From: Muricea muricata
Taxonomy: Eukaryota > Cnidaria > Anthozoa > Malacalcyonacea > Plexauridae
Length of the DNA: 64,000 nucleotides
Reading direction: 5' to 3'
NCBI GenBank assembly: GCA_963855995.1
Contig: OY979725.1
Span: forward strand, 12,690,383 to 12,754,382
How positions within the stretch are numbered: the first letter of the stretch is position 1; each line of letters begins with the position of its first letter. The notes below the pieces were generated by a model. It was not told the DNA's origin. It saw only the letters and a list, made by a program, of their open reading frames with translations, and ran no database searches. Positions 21,441 to 33,217 of this stretch are shown piece by piece. Both the position numbers and the translations under genes were made by a program.

Positions 21441-24400
21441 TTAAGCCAAAGTCAGAGAGATTGCAAAGGTGATAGCCACAATAAGCAACGATGTCTTTTG
21501 TAGCAGAGTCACACCAGCTAAACAAATAAACAAGCAATCATTCAAGGGATATAAGAATAACGTACTTTAGGAGAGATTAACAACTGCTTAGGAGAGGGGC
21601 GTGGAGGGAAGAGAACTTAGATACATCTGATAAAATGATCTGGTAGCACAATAATTATCTCACCATTTTCGTCTTGAAGACGACTGTTTTTCACGCAAGG
21701 TCCTCTGTCTTCAAGTTGACTAAATCCTTTTCTGCAACGGCACTGATAGCCTCCAGGACGATTTATACAGATAGCATTCTTGTGGCAAGCGTGGCGTTTT
21801 GTTTGGCATTCATTCACGTCTTAAAATGATTGAACACAAAAGAGAATTTAATCTTGATAGACAGATCAACTAGATTCTATTACTCTTGGAAACGACTTAC
21901 ATACCTTGACATTTTCTTCCGTTTCCGTGATAGCCTTTCTTACAGATACATTTGTAAGATCCAGGAGTGTTGTGACATTTAGCGTAATCTGCACAATCAT
22001 TTCTGTACAAACATTCATTAATATCTACACAGAAAATACCGCGATGGGTTAAATATAGTAGCAAAGTGCAATAAACTTGATAACAAAGAATGCTGAAATA
22101 AAACCAACCAGACATTTCTACCTTGGCAAAGGTTTCTATGGAGTTTGTATCCGCGAGCGCATTGACAAGAATACGAAGTTGGAGTATTGACACACTTTGC
22201 GTTGGCTGGACAGGAATGTTTTTTCTCCAAGCATTCGTCAACGTCTAACATAAAAAAGCACAAGTAAGAACTGATTTGGACATATGTTGCACAATGAAAG
22301 AACAATTAAATTTGAACAACAGTTTTATCAACTCTTCACTCTTTCATTCCTACACACATTCCAACAACTGAATGGAGATATGATTTTACCTTTCTTGATA
22401 CACGATCTGCCTTGGTTGCCTCTTTCAAAGCCTTCTTTACACTGACATGTGTATCCGCCAACATTGTTTACACACACTTCGTGCAAGTCACAATCATGTT
22501 CATTGGTTGTGCATTCATCCACGTCTATTTGCACAAAGAGAGAGCATGGCAAGAATAAAATACAAGCAAACTGTTTCTCGGAGGAAGAGACGCAATACTA
22601 CATACGCAGATCAGAATTCATGGGGCAATCACGTGTGTTTTGACGAAAATGAACACCGATATTCAACTCCCATCAACTCTCAATCTCGCCGCTTTACCCG
22701 GTCCGAACAGCTTTGATAACTACTAGCTTACAAAATACCATGTGTTGTGTCCACCAGCGGTTATAAAGAAAGAGGGGAAGATAAAAAGAAAGAAACAAAG
22801 CATACCAACGCATTGTTTATCAATGTATTTGAATCCTTGACCACATTCACAGTAGAAAGAGCCAAAAATGTTTTTACACTTCGAATCAGCTGGACAAGGA
22901 TTGTCTGCACACTCGTCTTTATCTGGGAGAAATAAAAAACATACGCAACTAGTTAACCCTGGGGTCCCATGGATGCAGAAACGCAAATCTTGGTCTTTGT
23001 GTGCAGTAGAAATTAAAAATTTCCCAACTAATTGAATAAAAACGTGATTGTACCTTTCTTACACGAGCTGCCTTCGCTTTCTTTTTCAAAGCCGTCTTTG
23101 CAGCGACATTTGTAACCTCCAATATGGTTTACACATTCCTCATGCGACCCGCAATCGTGTTCACTGCTTTTGCATTCATCCACGTCTATTTGCACATGGA
23201 GAGAACATAGAAAGAATGGAATACAAGGAGAACCAAAGGATGACTTATCATTGAAAGAGTGCAATGAAAGACCTAGTCAAACGATGATCAAAGGTAATGA
23301 AGCAATAATGTCACACAGTCGAAATACTCATTCCCATGTAATTTCATAGTTAATCTTAAAAATCTTCCGTGAAAATGCGTGACTGATAAACTATAATAAA
23401 TTCTCAATCACGCTTGACGCGGTTCAGATTACTGCTAGTTGTGTCAGCTAAATTATAGCAAAGAAGGGAAGATAAAAAGAACAAACAAAGCATACCAACG
23501 CATTTTTCATCAACGTTTCTGAATCCTTCATCACATTCACATTTGAAAGAGCCAGGAGTGTTTGTACACTTAGAGTTAGCTGGACAGGTATTTGGTGAAC
23601 ATTCGTCTATATCTAAAAGAAAAACATACCCAATGATTTAACAGTTTCTAAGGTTGGAAAAACTACAAAAAAAACCAACCACACATCTCCTACCTCGGCA
23701 AAGCTTTGCATGCATTTTATATCCAGGAAAACATTCACAAGAATACGAAGAAACAGTGTTGACACATTTTGAGTTGGCTGGACAGGAATGTTTTTTCTCC
23801 AAGCATTCGTCGACGTCTGTAAGGGAAAAGAACAAAAGTACGAAATGATGAGAAGGATATTTCTAATAGCTTTCATACACGGACTGCCTTCGTTAACTCT
23901 TTCCAAGCCTTCTTTACACTGAGTTCTTTACACACTTCATGCGAGCTGCAATTCAATGTGTTTTTTGGTTTTACACGCACCCACGTCTATTTGCACAAGA
24001 AGAGAACAAAACAGAATGGGATACAACATAACCGAGTTCAAAGCAGATCAGAATTGATGACAAATACATGTATGTTATGAAAATGAATACGAATAATCGA
24101 AACACTCATTCTTTTAACATAACATTTTCTTAATGCTTAAAATGTCTTCTGTGACTATTCGTGACTGCTAACTCTCATCAACTCGTGTTCTTGTTTGAAC
24201 CGGTATTAACAGCTATGGCAATTGCTAGTTTACAAAGTAACATGTGTTGCACCCACTAGATAATAAAGAAGGAAAGGAAAAAAACAAACAAAGCATACCC
24301 ACGCATTTCTTATCAACATATTTCAATCCTTTACGGCGACATTTGCAGGAGAAAGAGCCAAAAGTGTTTTTACATTTTGTGTCAGCAGGACAGGCTTTTT

Positions 24401-26041
24401 CTTTACACTCGTCTACATCTAGGAGAAAAAACATACGCAATTATTCAACACAGGGGTCTCATATATTTGTCAAAGCCAACCAATGTGGGGGATCAGATGT
24501 GACCTCAAAGTTCCCTCGGGATAAAGAGAGTTCTGCCACGAAATGAAAAGCCAGTGTCTGGTATAATTTTTAAAAACATGCGTTAAGCCATCTTACCAAT
24601 ACATTTCCGATTTTTGAATATTAATCCTTGACGACAATCACAGAAGCGGAAACCATGCTGGTTGGCACAATCCGTGTGAGCTGGACAAACGTTACTACCA
24701 GGACCACATCTAACTATATGAAAACATCAAACAGAAACCTTGAACGAACCCGGGTGTATGACTAACACGATGCAATAATCTACTGTTATTTCTAGCGCCA
24801 CGACTTCAAATTTTTTCTGAAGTGGACACTGAACGCACCGAATTTTAATTAAGGTTGCATAATCCCTTAAAATTTTAAAAATCACTTCTTGCACATTCTT
24901 TTAGCTTAGAAATATACTTGTCCCAGAAATAGTTTTCTTTCCAAAATCGATACGCTGGGCCAGAAGTAAGAAACATCATTAAAATCAATTTTCCGACACA
25001 TTACAAGACGATAACACGCATCACAAGCGTGCGTTTTAAATGATTTGTAAATCTTATCAAAGTGCGGACATTTGGTTGTAGTGCTGTATGTTGTTTTCTC
25101 TCTCTCGTAGTGGCATCTCGGGTTAGTTACTGTTGATAGCAATTCATGCTCCAAAATGCTTCCAAGCATTATGGTATACAGTCTAGAGTCAGTCATATTG
25201 TGCACGCAATATTGAACATACAAGCATGTATCTTCCTACTTACAAGAGATGTTTTTTCTAGAACGGAGAGTGTTTATAAATCTAAGAGATTTTAATAGTT
25301 TCTTTATCCACAGTGAAGTGTTTGTATGAAATAGCTTACGGGAATCAATCTCTTTCCAGGCATTTTCCACCCAAAAGCTGTCAAATAAATAGCGTTCTCT
25401 GATACAGTACCTGCAGTGCATATATCTTTCTCCGTCACGTGTAAAAATGATTTTCCACGAAATTTGGGAGGAGATGCACATTTCAGTTTCGCCATTTCCA
25501 AAGGTGGAATTATTCTCAATAATTTATTCATGGCACGCAAAAACCACACCAAATTACAGTCACAATGGATTGGATTGTTTGATATGCGACTGAAATTGGT
25601 AGAAAAGATAGGTTTATCACGACAACACCTTCACGGTAAGCATTACAACAGGTACAGCCTCCTTGCAATTGCCTTCAATCAAGCCTTGATTACATCACTT
25701 GAAAGATTAGTGGTGTTTAATCACTACGAATGGTAGTTGATAGTTTGCATGGATTAGATTAACGATCTATTGGATTTGGAAAGCTAGGATCATGCACCAG
25801 ATGATTGAGGTAGATATCCACTCTATATAATGTAGACTACTTACATTACATATCGGTCACCATATTTGGCGACATCGAGGGGAATATGTTTCAATCCACG
25901 ATTTCTACATTCCAAATAATACGGCATTTTTTTACAGTCGTCAACAGAAGGTATTTTTGCCTTGCCTTGGGTCGAAAATACACAATAACATAATAACACA
26001 AAGAATACCAACAACCTGGTTCCTTCAAACGATCCAGACAT
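21441..26041 (-). CDS. Gene B: GPI-type LRR-cap/EGF surface protein (570 aa)
   Basis: Exons: 26041-25845, 25589-25411, 24713-24597, 24418-24299, 23816-23694, 23612-23496, 23185-23054, 22922-22806, 22524-22390, 22244-22122, 22024-21905, 21819-21664, 21517-21441; they sum to 1,713 nt. Only the second conserved ATG (MSGSFEG) is present, which supports it as the family start. Order: signal peptide, joined LRR caps, ten EGF modules, then a last exon encoding [10 protein letters not shown] and the tail [15 protein letters not shown] followed directly by the stop. With no charged tail after it, this resembles a GPI-attachment signal. B is the most divergent of the GPI-type members: several EGF exons (for example EGF5 and EGF7, with GSHEEC and DLHEVC) have no one-to-one match in C-F. 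A likely poly(A) signal (AATAAA, minus strand) is at 21305-21300. Its stop lies only about 345 bp from the start of gene A. Confidence 0.83.
23886..23986 (-). pseudogene. Fossil EGF exon in gene B
   Basis: It sits in the same intron position as in gene A. Here the E of DVDEC has become A (GAGTGC replaced by GCGTGT), and the same internal deletion removes the middle cysteines. Confidence 0.65.
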
Positions 26042-26098
26042 TGCCGGCTATTTATTTAATTTGCAGAAGGCATCCAATTACTTTTCCCTAATTGAACA

Positions 26099-26106
26099 TG
26101 ACGTCA
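26099..26106. promoter_or_regulatory. CRE-like site upstream of gene B
   Basis: TGACGTCA lies about 58 bp upstream of the ATG at 26041, inside a conserved CTAATTGAACATGACGTCAT block. Confidence 0.5.
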
Positions 26107-26403
26107 TAAACAAATAATTTTACTGCACGCGCGCTAAAAATCACATCAGAAAATACGCGCCAAAAATGTATTGGTTGCTGAGCTCATTAATCAAGGTAAT
26201 TAGAGCAATTAAAATCTAATTGTAAGACAACCAAAATACCAAATTGCAATGCATTATTCAAATTTATTGTATACAGTGTAAAATACAGTAGTAGCCATCA
26301 TCTATCATATTTCTTCTTGTTAGGAACAGTGATTATTGAATGTAGAATGTAACTTCCATCAGAAGATCTGAAATGTATACGGCACAAACTCCGAGGTTTA
26401 GAT

Positions 26404-29400
26404 TTAAGCCAAAGTCAGAGAGATTGCAAAGGTGATAGCCACGATAAGCAACGATGACTTTTGTAGCAGAGTCACACCAGCTAAACAAAAATACAAGCAA
26501 TCATTCAAGAAATATAACAATAACATACTTTAGGAGAGATTCACAACGGCTTAGGAGAGGGGCGTGGAGGGAAAGAGAACTTAGATACATCTGATAAAAT
26601 CATCTAGTAGCACAATAATTATCTCACCATTTTCGTCTTGAAGACGACTGTTTTTCACGCAAGGTCCTTTGCCTTTAAGTTGACTAAATCCTTTTCTGCA
26701 ACGACATTCATAGCTTCCAGGATGGTTTATACAGATAGCATTCTTGTGGCAAGTGTGGCGTTTCGTCTTGCATTCATTCACATCTTAAAATGATAGAATA
26801 CAAGACAGAATTAATTTTGAATTGAGAGATCAACTGGTTTCTATAACTCGTGAAAACGACTTACAAACCTTGGCATCTTCTTCCGTTCCAATGATAGCCT
26901 TTCTTACAGATACATTTGTAAGATCCAGGAGTGTTGTGGCATTTTGCGTGACCTCCGCAATCATTGCTTTTCAAACATTCATTAACATCTATACAGAAAA
27001 AAAGTGTTGCACAAAATATAGAAGCAAAATTTAGTAAACTTGATAAGAAAAAATATCTATATTATATCTACACACAAGAAATCATATATTCCTTACCATG
27101 GCAAAGCTTCCTATTCAGTTTATATCCAGGAAGGCATTCACAAGAATACGAAGAGGCAGTGTTGACGCATTTTGAGTTGGCTGGACAGGAATGTTTTTTC
27201 TCCAAGCATTCGTCAACATCTAAGGGAAAGCGAAACAAATAAGAAATGATGAAGAATTTGAAACACTTTTGTGCTCGTTTAAGTTAACTAATTGTACGGG
27301 AATATGATTTTACCTTTCTTCGCACACGAACTGCTAGCGTTAAGTCTTTCATAGCCTTCTCTACACTGACATTTGTATCCTCCAAAAAGGTTTATACACA
27401 TTTCATGCCAATCGCAATCGTGTGCATTGGTTTTGCACTCATTCACGTCTATATATTTACACAAAAAGAAGGCAACGAAAAAATGGAACATAATTTAGGA
27501 TAACTTTTGTTGGAGCAAGAAACACAATATTATAGAAAGAGTGCAATGAAAGACCGGGTCGAACGAAGGTAATGAAGTAATCTGTATGCTATATAAGCTA
27601 ACACATAGTGAAAACACTCATTCGACTATTTTTTCAGTGTGAGGCTTAATTTAAATTGTGTTCAATGACAATTCGTGACTGCCAACTCTGTAACAATTTT
27701 TACCCTGGCTGTTCCGGTCTCAACAGTTTTAAAAACTGCCAGTTTATACGAAACACGACGTGATGTGTTCACCAGCTAGCAATTTAGAAATAAGCATGGA
27801 GGAAAAGCAGAGTGAAAACCAAAAAAGAAAACACAAAGGCGATGTAGATCATAGCGAAGAGTCAAGAAAAGATTACAAACGATAGACAAGATATTGGTGG
27901 AGTTGAAGAATTTATCTATAGATGGGAGCATCATTTCTAAAGAGGGACGATGATAAAGGATTTGAAGAAAAGGCTATAGAAGACAACAGGTACATTTGCG
28001 AGCATGGAACGCCAATAGTATCACAATGCGAGCCTAGCTTAGATTGTTCAAACCCGTATCGTCCCAATACTACCATACGGGTGTAAACATGGGAAATGAT
28101 CAATTAAGAGAGATCGATTTCTTCCCCAACAAGTGTCTATAAGGAGAACCCTTAAAATGAAATGGAAGGATCATCTCACTACAAAATAACTACTCGAGAA
28201 GCAGACATGAACTTTGAGCAAAGGTAAAGAGGCACCGAAGAGAAATGATTGGCTATCACGTACGGTTAGAAAGGAAAAGCGATTTTAACACGTGGCTTAC
28301 GCAGATGACTGAAGGAAAACGGAATAGTGAAGCCTAGTACGAACTGGCGAAGAACGATGAAAAGAGAAAGAAAAGAAGCAAGGTGGCGGCCATAAGAAAA
28401 AGAAAGGCTGCCTGGAGCGAAAAGAGAAAACAGCAGGCATTTCGTGGAGTCCTTCTGCGTCACTATGGACGAAAACAGACGATAGGTAACAGGGAAGAAA
28501 ACCCTAACACAAAACATACCAATGCATGAGTTATTAACATCTTTGAATCCTTGCTCACATTCACAGGAGAAAGAGCCTAAAGTGTTTTTACACTTAGAAT
28601 GAGGTGGGCATGGATTTTCTGCACACTCGTCTTTATCTAGAAAAAAGAAACATACGAAATTATTTACCGCTAGCGCCACATAACTGGAAAGACGCAAGTC
28701 TTGGTATTTGTATGCATTGTTAATGTAGTGGATCAGATATGACCTCAGACGACTCTCAGAGGTTTTTTAATGTAAAGCTTAAACTGTATTCTGTGAAAAT
28801 TTATGAATGCAAAGTCCTTACAGCTTTCATACTAGTTTGACCTGATGTTAACAATTTTGATGACTGCTAGTTGGGCCTAATAGTACTTATAAAGAAAAAG
28901 CGAAGATAAAAACCAACAAAGCATACCAACGCACTGTTCATCAACGCGTTGGAATCCGTGTTTACATTTACAGGAGAAAGAGCCAATAGTGTTGTTACAC
29001 TTCGAGTGAGCTGGACAGGGATTTTCTTCACACTCGTCTATATCTAAAAGAAAAACATACGCAATTATTTTGACGGAAGAATCTCTAAAAAAAAACCTAC
29101 ACTCCCTACCATGGCATAGCTCTTCATGTTTTTGATATCCAGGATGGCATTCACAAGAATACGAAGAGGCAGTGTTGACACATTTTGAGTTGGCTGGACA
29201 GGAATGTTTTTTCTCCAAGCATTCGTCAACATCTAAAAGGACAGAAGTACGAAAAGATAAGGAGGATGCTTGTTAAACCTTTGAATTCAAAAAATATACA
29301 TTACATAACAGTTTTCTCATCCATGTACAGGTACATTTGCCTGAAAATAACCCACAACCTCCAAACGTACACAGCCACTTGACTTGTTACAAGTCAGTAA

Positions 29401-32400
29401 ATTAGCATTGTCACCTACAACTGCCTATAAGATACTTTTGAAAAGACACTCATCCCTATGAAAAACGAACTGAAATTAGAACATGATCGTATTGTAGTCT
29501 GTAGTCTGGAAGATAGGATTTACACACAACAATGTGTTTCATGTACAGCATTATCTACTTAATATTAAGGGTTAATATTAAGAAGACTATGCACCTCAAC
29601 GCATCGTACTTATTATTAGAAAGATTTTCTGGAGGTTTTCTTGTTCATACAGTGGGAACAATTTTCAAAATATTAGCTAAATGTCCATGCACGTATAGAG
29701 GCACATATGATACAGCAGGCCAATCTATACAACTTTCAGAAGTTCGATTTCATGTCGAAAATGTTTTCACAGCATGGAAGAAACTGAATTACATGGGAGT
29801 ATACAAGAACAAAAAAATTGCGAAAATATTCGTTCCTAAAATTTTATCCAAATTAAAAATTTTGTGCATGTTTCCTGGAAAATAAACCTTTACTAAATCA
29901 TGAAACTACTGACAAACCTTGACATTTTTTTCCGTTCCCATGATAGCCTTTCTTACAGGTACATTTGTAAGATCCAGGAGTGTTGTGACAATTTGCGTCT
30001 TTTGCACAATCATTGCTTTTCAAACATTCATTAACATCTACACAGTAAATTCAGTGTTAATAGAAGTGAAGTACAATAAACTTGATAAGAATCTTTAAAA
30101 AAACCCCACACATTTCCTACCTCGGCAAAGCTTTGATTGCCTTTGATATCCAGGAAGGCATGCACAAGAATATGAAGAAACAGTGTTGACACATTTTGAG
30201 TTGGCTGGACAGGAATATTTTTTCTCCGAGCATTCGTCAACATCTGCAAAGGAAAAGAACGCAAGTACGAAATGATGAGAAGGATACTTGTAACAGTTTT
30301 CATACACGGACTGCCTTCGTTAACTCTCAGTTCCAAGCCCTCTTTACACTGACTTCTTTACACACTTCATGCGAGCTGCAATTTAATGTGTTTATATTTG
30401 TTTTGCACTCATCCATGTCTATTCACAAAAGGAGAGAACAAAATAGAATGGAATACAATATAACCGAGCTAAAAGCAGATCAGAGTTGATGACAAAATCA
30501 TGTATGTTATAAAAATAAACACAAATATCGAGACTCTCATTCTCTTGACATTCATCATAAAGCTTAAAATGTCTTCTGTGACTATTCGTGATTGCCAACT
30601 CTCATCAACCTTGTTTGACGCTGTCTTAAGAATTATGATAATTGCTATTTTAGAAAATAATATTGGTTGTGTGGACTAAATGATAAAGAAGAAGGAAAGA
30701 CAAAAAGAACAAACGAACCATACCAAAAACGCATTTTTTATTAACGGCTTTGAATCCTTTACGGTTACATTTACAGGAGAAAGAGCCAAAAGTGTTTTTA
30801 CATTTTGAGTCAGCAGGACAGGCTTTTTCTTTACATTCGTTTACATCTAGGAGAAAAACACACCCAATTATTCAACACCAGGGGACCCATAGTTAGGACA
30901 ACCAACCAAAAACTATTAGCCTTTGTGTGCGCTATCCAATTTAGGGATCAGATGTGACCTCAAAGGTCCCTAAGAGTAAAAAGAGTTCGGCCACGAAATA
31001 AAAGCGAGTGTCTGGTGTAATTTTTAAAAACATGCGTCCAGCTATCCTACCAATACATTTCCGATCTTTGAATATTAATCCTTGACGACAATCACAGAAG
31101 CGGAAACCATGCTGGTTGGTACATTCCGTGTGAGCTGGACAAACATTCTTCTTTTTCTTTTTAGCAGCATCACATCTAACTATATGAAAACATAAAACAG
31201 AAACCTTGAATGAACCTGGGTTTATCACTAATACTAAGCAGTAATCTACTGTGATTCTAGTGCCATAATCTCAAATTGTTTACAAAATGAGAACTCAATG
31301 CACAAAAATTTAATTAAGGTTACAGAATACTCTGATTTTTAAAAAATATTTCTTACATGGTCTTGTAGCTTTAAATAGAATCAGCTATCAAATTATATCA
31401 GCTATCAAGTAAAGAATTTTTCCAAAATCCATACGCTTTGCTGGAAGTGGGAAACATCAAGAGAATTTTTCACGCATTACGAGTCAATAACGCGCATTAA
31501 AAGCGCGAGTTTTAACCGATTTGTTTATTTTATTAATGTGCGGACATTTGGTTTTAGTGCTGTTTGCTGTTCCCTCTCTCTTTCTCGTAGAGGAATCTTG
31601 GGCTAGGCACTGTTGATAGCAATTCATGCCGTCAGCTCCCAAATGCTTCCAAACATTACAGTGGCGGATCCAGGGTAAGTCAAAATAAATTATAGCAGCT
31701 CAATTTTAAATTCAAAATAACTTTATAACAATGTCATAGGTTATGAATTTCAAAAGAATAAAATCTAACCAATGAAGTTGCTTTGAAGGTATTTTAAAAT
31801 CTAAATATATCCTAGAATGAGCTGTGGTAATTTATTTTGACTCACGCTAGATCCGCCACTGAAACATTACGGCATACACTCCAGAGTCAGTCCTTCATAT
31901 TGAGCACGCAATATTGAACATACAAGCGTGTATCGTCCTAATTACAAGAGATGTTTTTTCTAGAAGGGGGAGTGTTTATAAATCTTAGAGATTTTCATGG
32001 TTTCTTTAACCACAGTGAAGTGTTTGTATGAAATAGCTTACGGGAATCAATCTCTTTCCAGGCATTTTCCTCCCAAAAGATGTCAATAGCGCTCTCTGAT
32101 ACAGTACCTGCAGTGCATATATCTTTTTCCTTCACGTGTAAAAATGATTTTCCACGAAATTTGGGAGGAGATGCACATTTCAGTTTCGCCATTTCCAAAG
32201 GTGGAATGATTCTCAATAATTTATTTTTGGCACGCAAAAACCACACCAAATTACAGTCACAATGGAATGGATTGTTTGATAGGCGACTGAAATTGGTAGA
32301 AAAGATAGGTTTATCCTCGTGAAAAGAGAGATTCATGGGTTTGCTAGCAGGTAGGAGAACGCTTAAATTAAAGTTGTATTTTCTAGCCTGACTGTATGTG

Positions 32401-32860
32401 AATCATGTGTTAGCTGCTCTTGGCATCGTGAAAAGCTTTCGACTGGGTCGGATTAAAATTGCGTCCATTGCAATTCGACTTAGTTCGCCGCCGTTTTGAT
32501 TACTTTGCTAGAAATGTAAGTGGAGTTTGATCACGACGAATTGAAGTTGGTGGTTTGCATGGATTAGATTAACGATCTATTGGATTTGGAAAGCTAGGAT
32601 CATGCACCAGATGATTAGGGTAGATATTCACTCTATATAATGCAGACTACTTACATTACATATTGTCTACCATATTTGGCGACATCGAGGGGAATATGTT
32701 TCAATCCACGATTTCTACAATCCAAATAATGCGGCATCATTTTACAATCGCCAATAGAAGGTATTTTTGCCTTGCCTTGGGTCAAAACTACACAAAAATG
32801 AAATAAAGTCAAGAATGTCAATAAAATGGTCTCTCGAAACGACCCAGACATTGCCGGCAT
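26404..32860 (-). CDS. Gene C: GPI-type LRR-cap/EGF surface protein (615 aa)
   Basis: Exons: 32860-32655, 32286-32108, 31179-31051, 30846-30724, 30243-30121, 30037-29918, 29232-29110, 29043-28927, 28636-28520, 27448-27314, 27219-27097, 26988-26869, 26783-26628, 26480-26404; sum 1,848 nt. The start MPAMSGS is followed by a hydrophobic signal ([13 protein letters not shown]). The LRR C-cap shows the textbook [16 protein letters not shown]. Eleven EGF modules follow; the first is preceded by a lysine run (DAAKKKKK). The last EGF leads through NSRLQDEN into the GPI-type exon. All EGF exons are phase 1 at both ends. Probable poly(A) signal: 26268-26263. An intron between EGF7 and EGF8 carries a LINE relic, and the intron after the LRR C-cap carries a MITE. 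Confidence 0.83.
28050..28230 (+). pseudogene. LINE reverse-transcriptase C-terminal relic in gene C intron
   Basis: Across broken frames the plus strand still reads pieces like TWEMIN, FFPNKC and LLEKQ. These correspond to the YGCETW ... CLRRIL ... LLxR stretch near the C-terminus of many LINE polymerases. It is heavily decayed, so only family-level recognition is possible. Confidence 0.5.
30311..30418 (-). pseudogene. Fossil EGF exon in gene C
   Basis: The DMDECKTN start and SSHEVC survive. A deletion after EVC then shifts the frame into an in-frame TGA. An acceptor-like AG is still present at its 5' edge. Confidence 0.7.
31659..31861. mobile_element. hAT-type MITE in gene C intron
   Basis: The 203-bp element has inverted ends CAGTGGCGGATC and GATCCGCCACTG and is flanked by an exact 8-bp duplication, AAACATTA (651-658 and 862-869 within the 31-kb block). 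An 8-bp duplication and CAGTG-type ends are typical of hAT elements. It has no coding capacity. It lies between the LRR C-cap exon and EGF1. Confidence 0.85.
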
Positions 32861-32908
32861 TTTATTCGTATTTTATGCGGCATGCAATTACTTTTCACTA
32901 ATTGAACA

Positions 32909-32916
32909 TGACGTCA
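32909..32916. promoter_or_regulatory. CRE-like site upstream of gene C
   Basis: TGACGTCA lies about 58 bp from the MSGS ATG, followed downstream by AATTAGTGAAAAGTAATTGC in the direction of transcription. Confidence 0.5.
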
Positions 32917-33217
32917 TAAACAAATTTTACTGCATGCGCGCACAACATCAGATAAGAAAATACGCCTCGAAATTACATAGGTCACTCAGCTCATTAAACA
33001 AGGTAATTAGAACAATTAGAATCCAATTGAGTTGAGAAAAAAAACACACAATCAAAGTGCAATGCATGATTCAAATTTATTGTATACAGTTGTAGAATAC
33101 AGTAGCAACCATCATCTATTATATTTCTTCTTGTTAGGAACAGTGATTATTGAATGTAGAATGCAACTTCCATCAGGAGATCTGAAATGTACACGGCACA
33201 AACTCCGAGGTTCAGAT

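Noticed and set aside
24906-25223. Minus-strand ORF with [19 protein letters not shown] in the LRR-to-EGF intron of gene B (also 19768-20004 in A)
   Set aside because: It looked like a possible extra cysteine-bearing exon, but the frame is broken in C-G and I find no phase-compatible splice pair.
29532-29885. 117-codon plus-strand ORF in the EGF4-EGF5 intron of gene C, also present in F
   Set aside because: The copies in D and E are broken by a stop (TATTGAGG) and it shows no domain. It is conserved only because the introns are recent duplicates.
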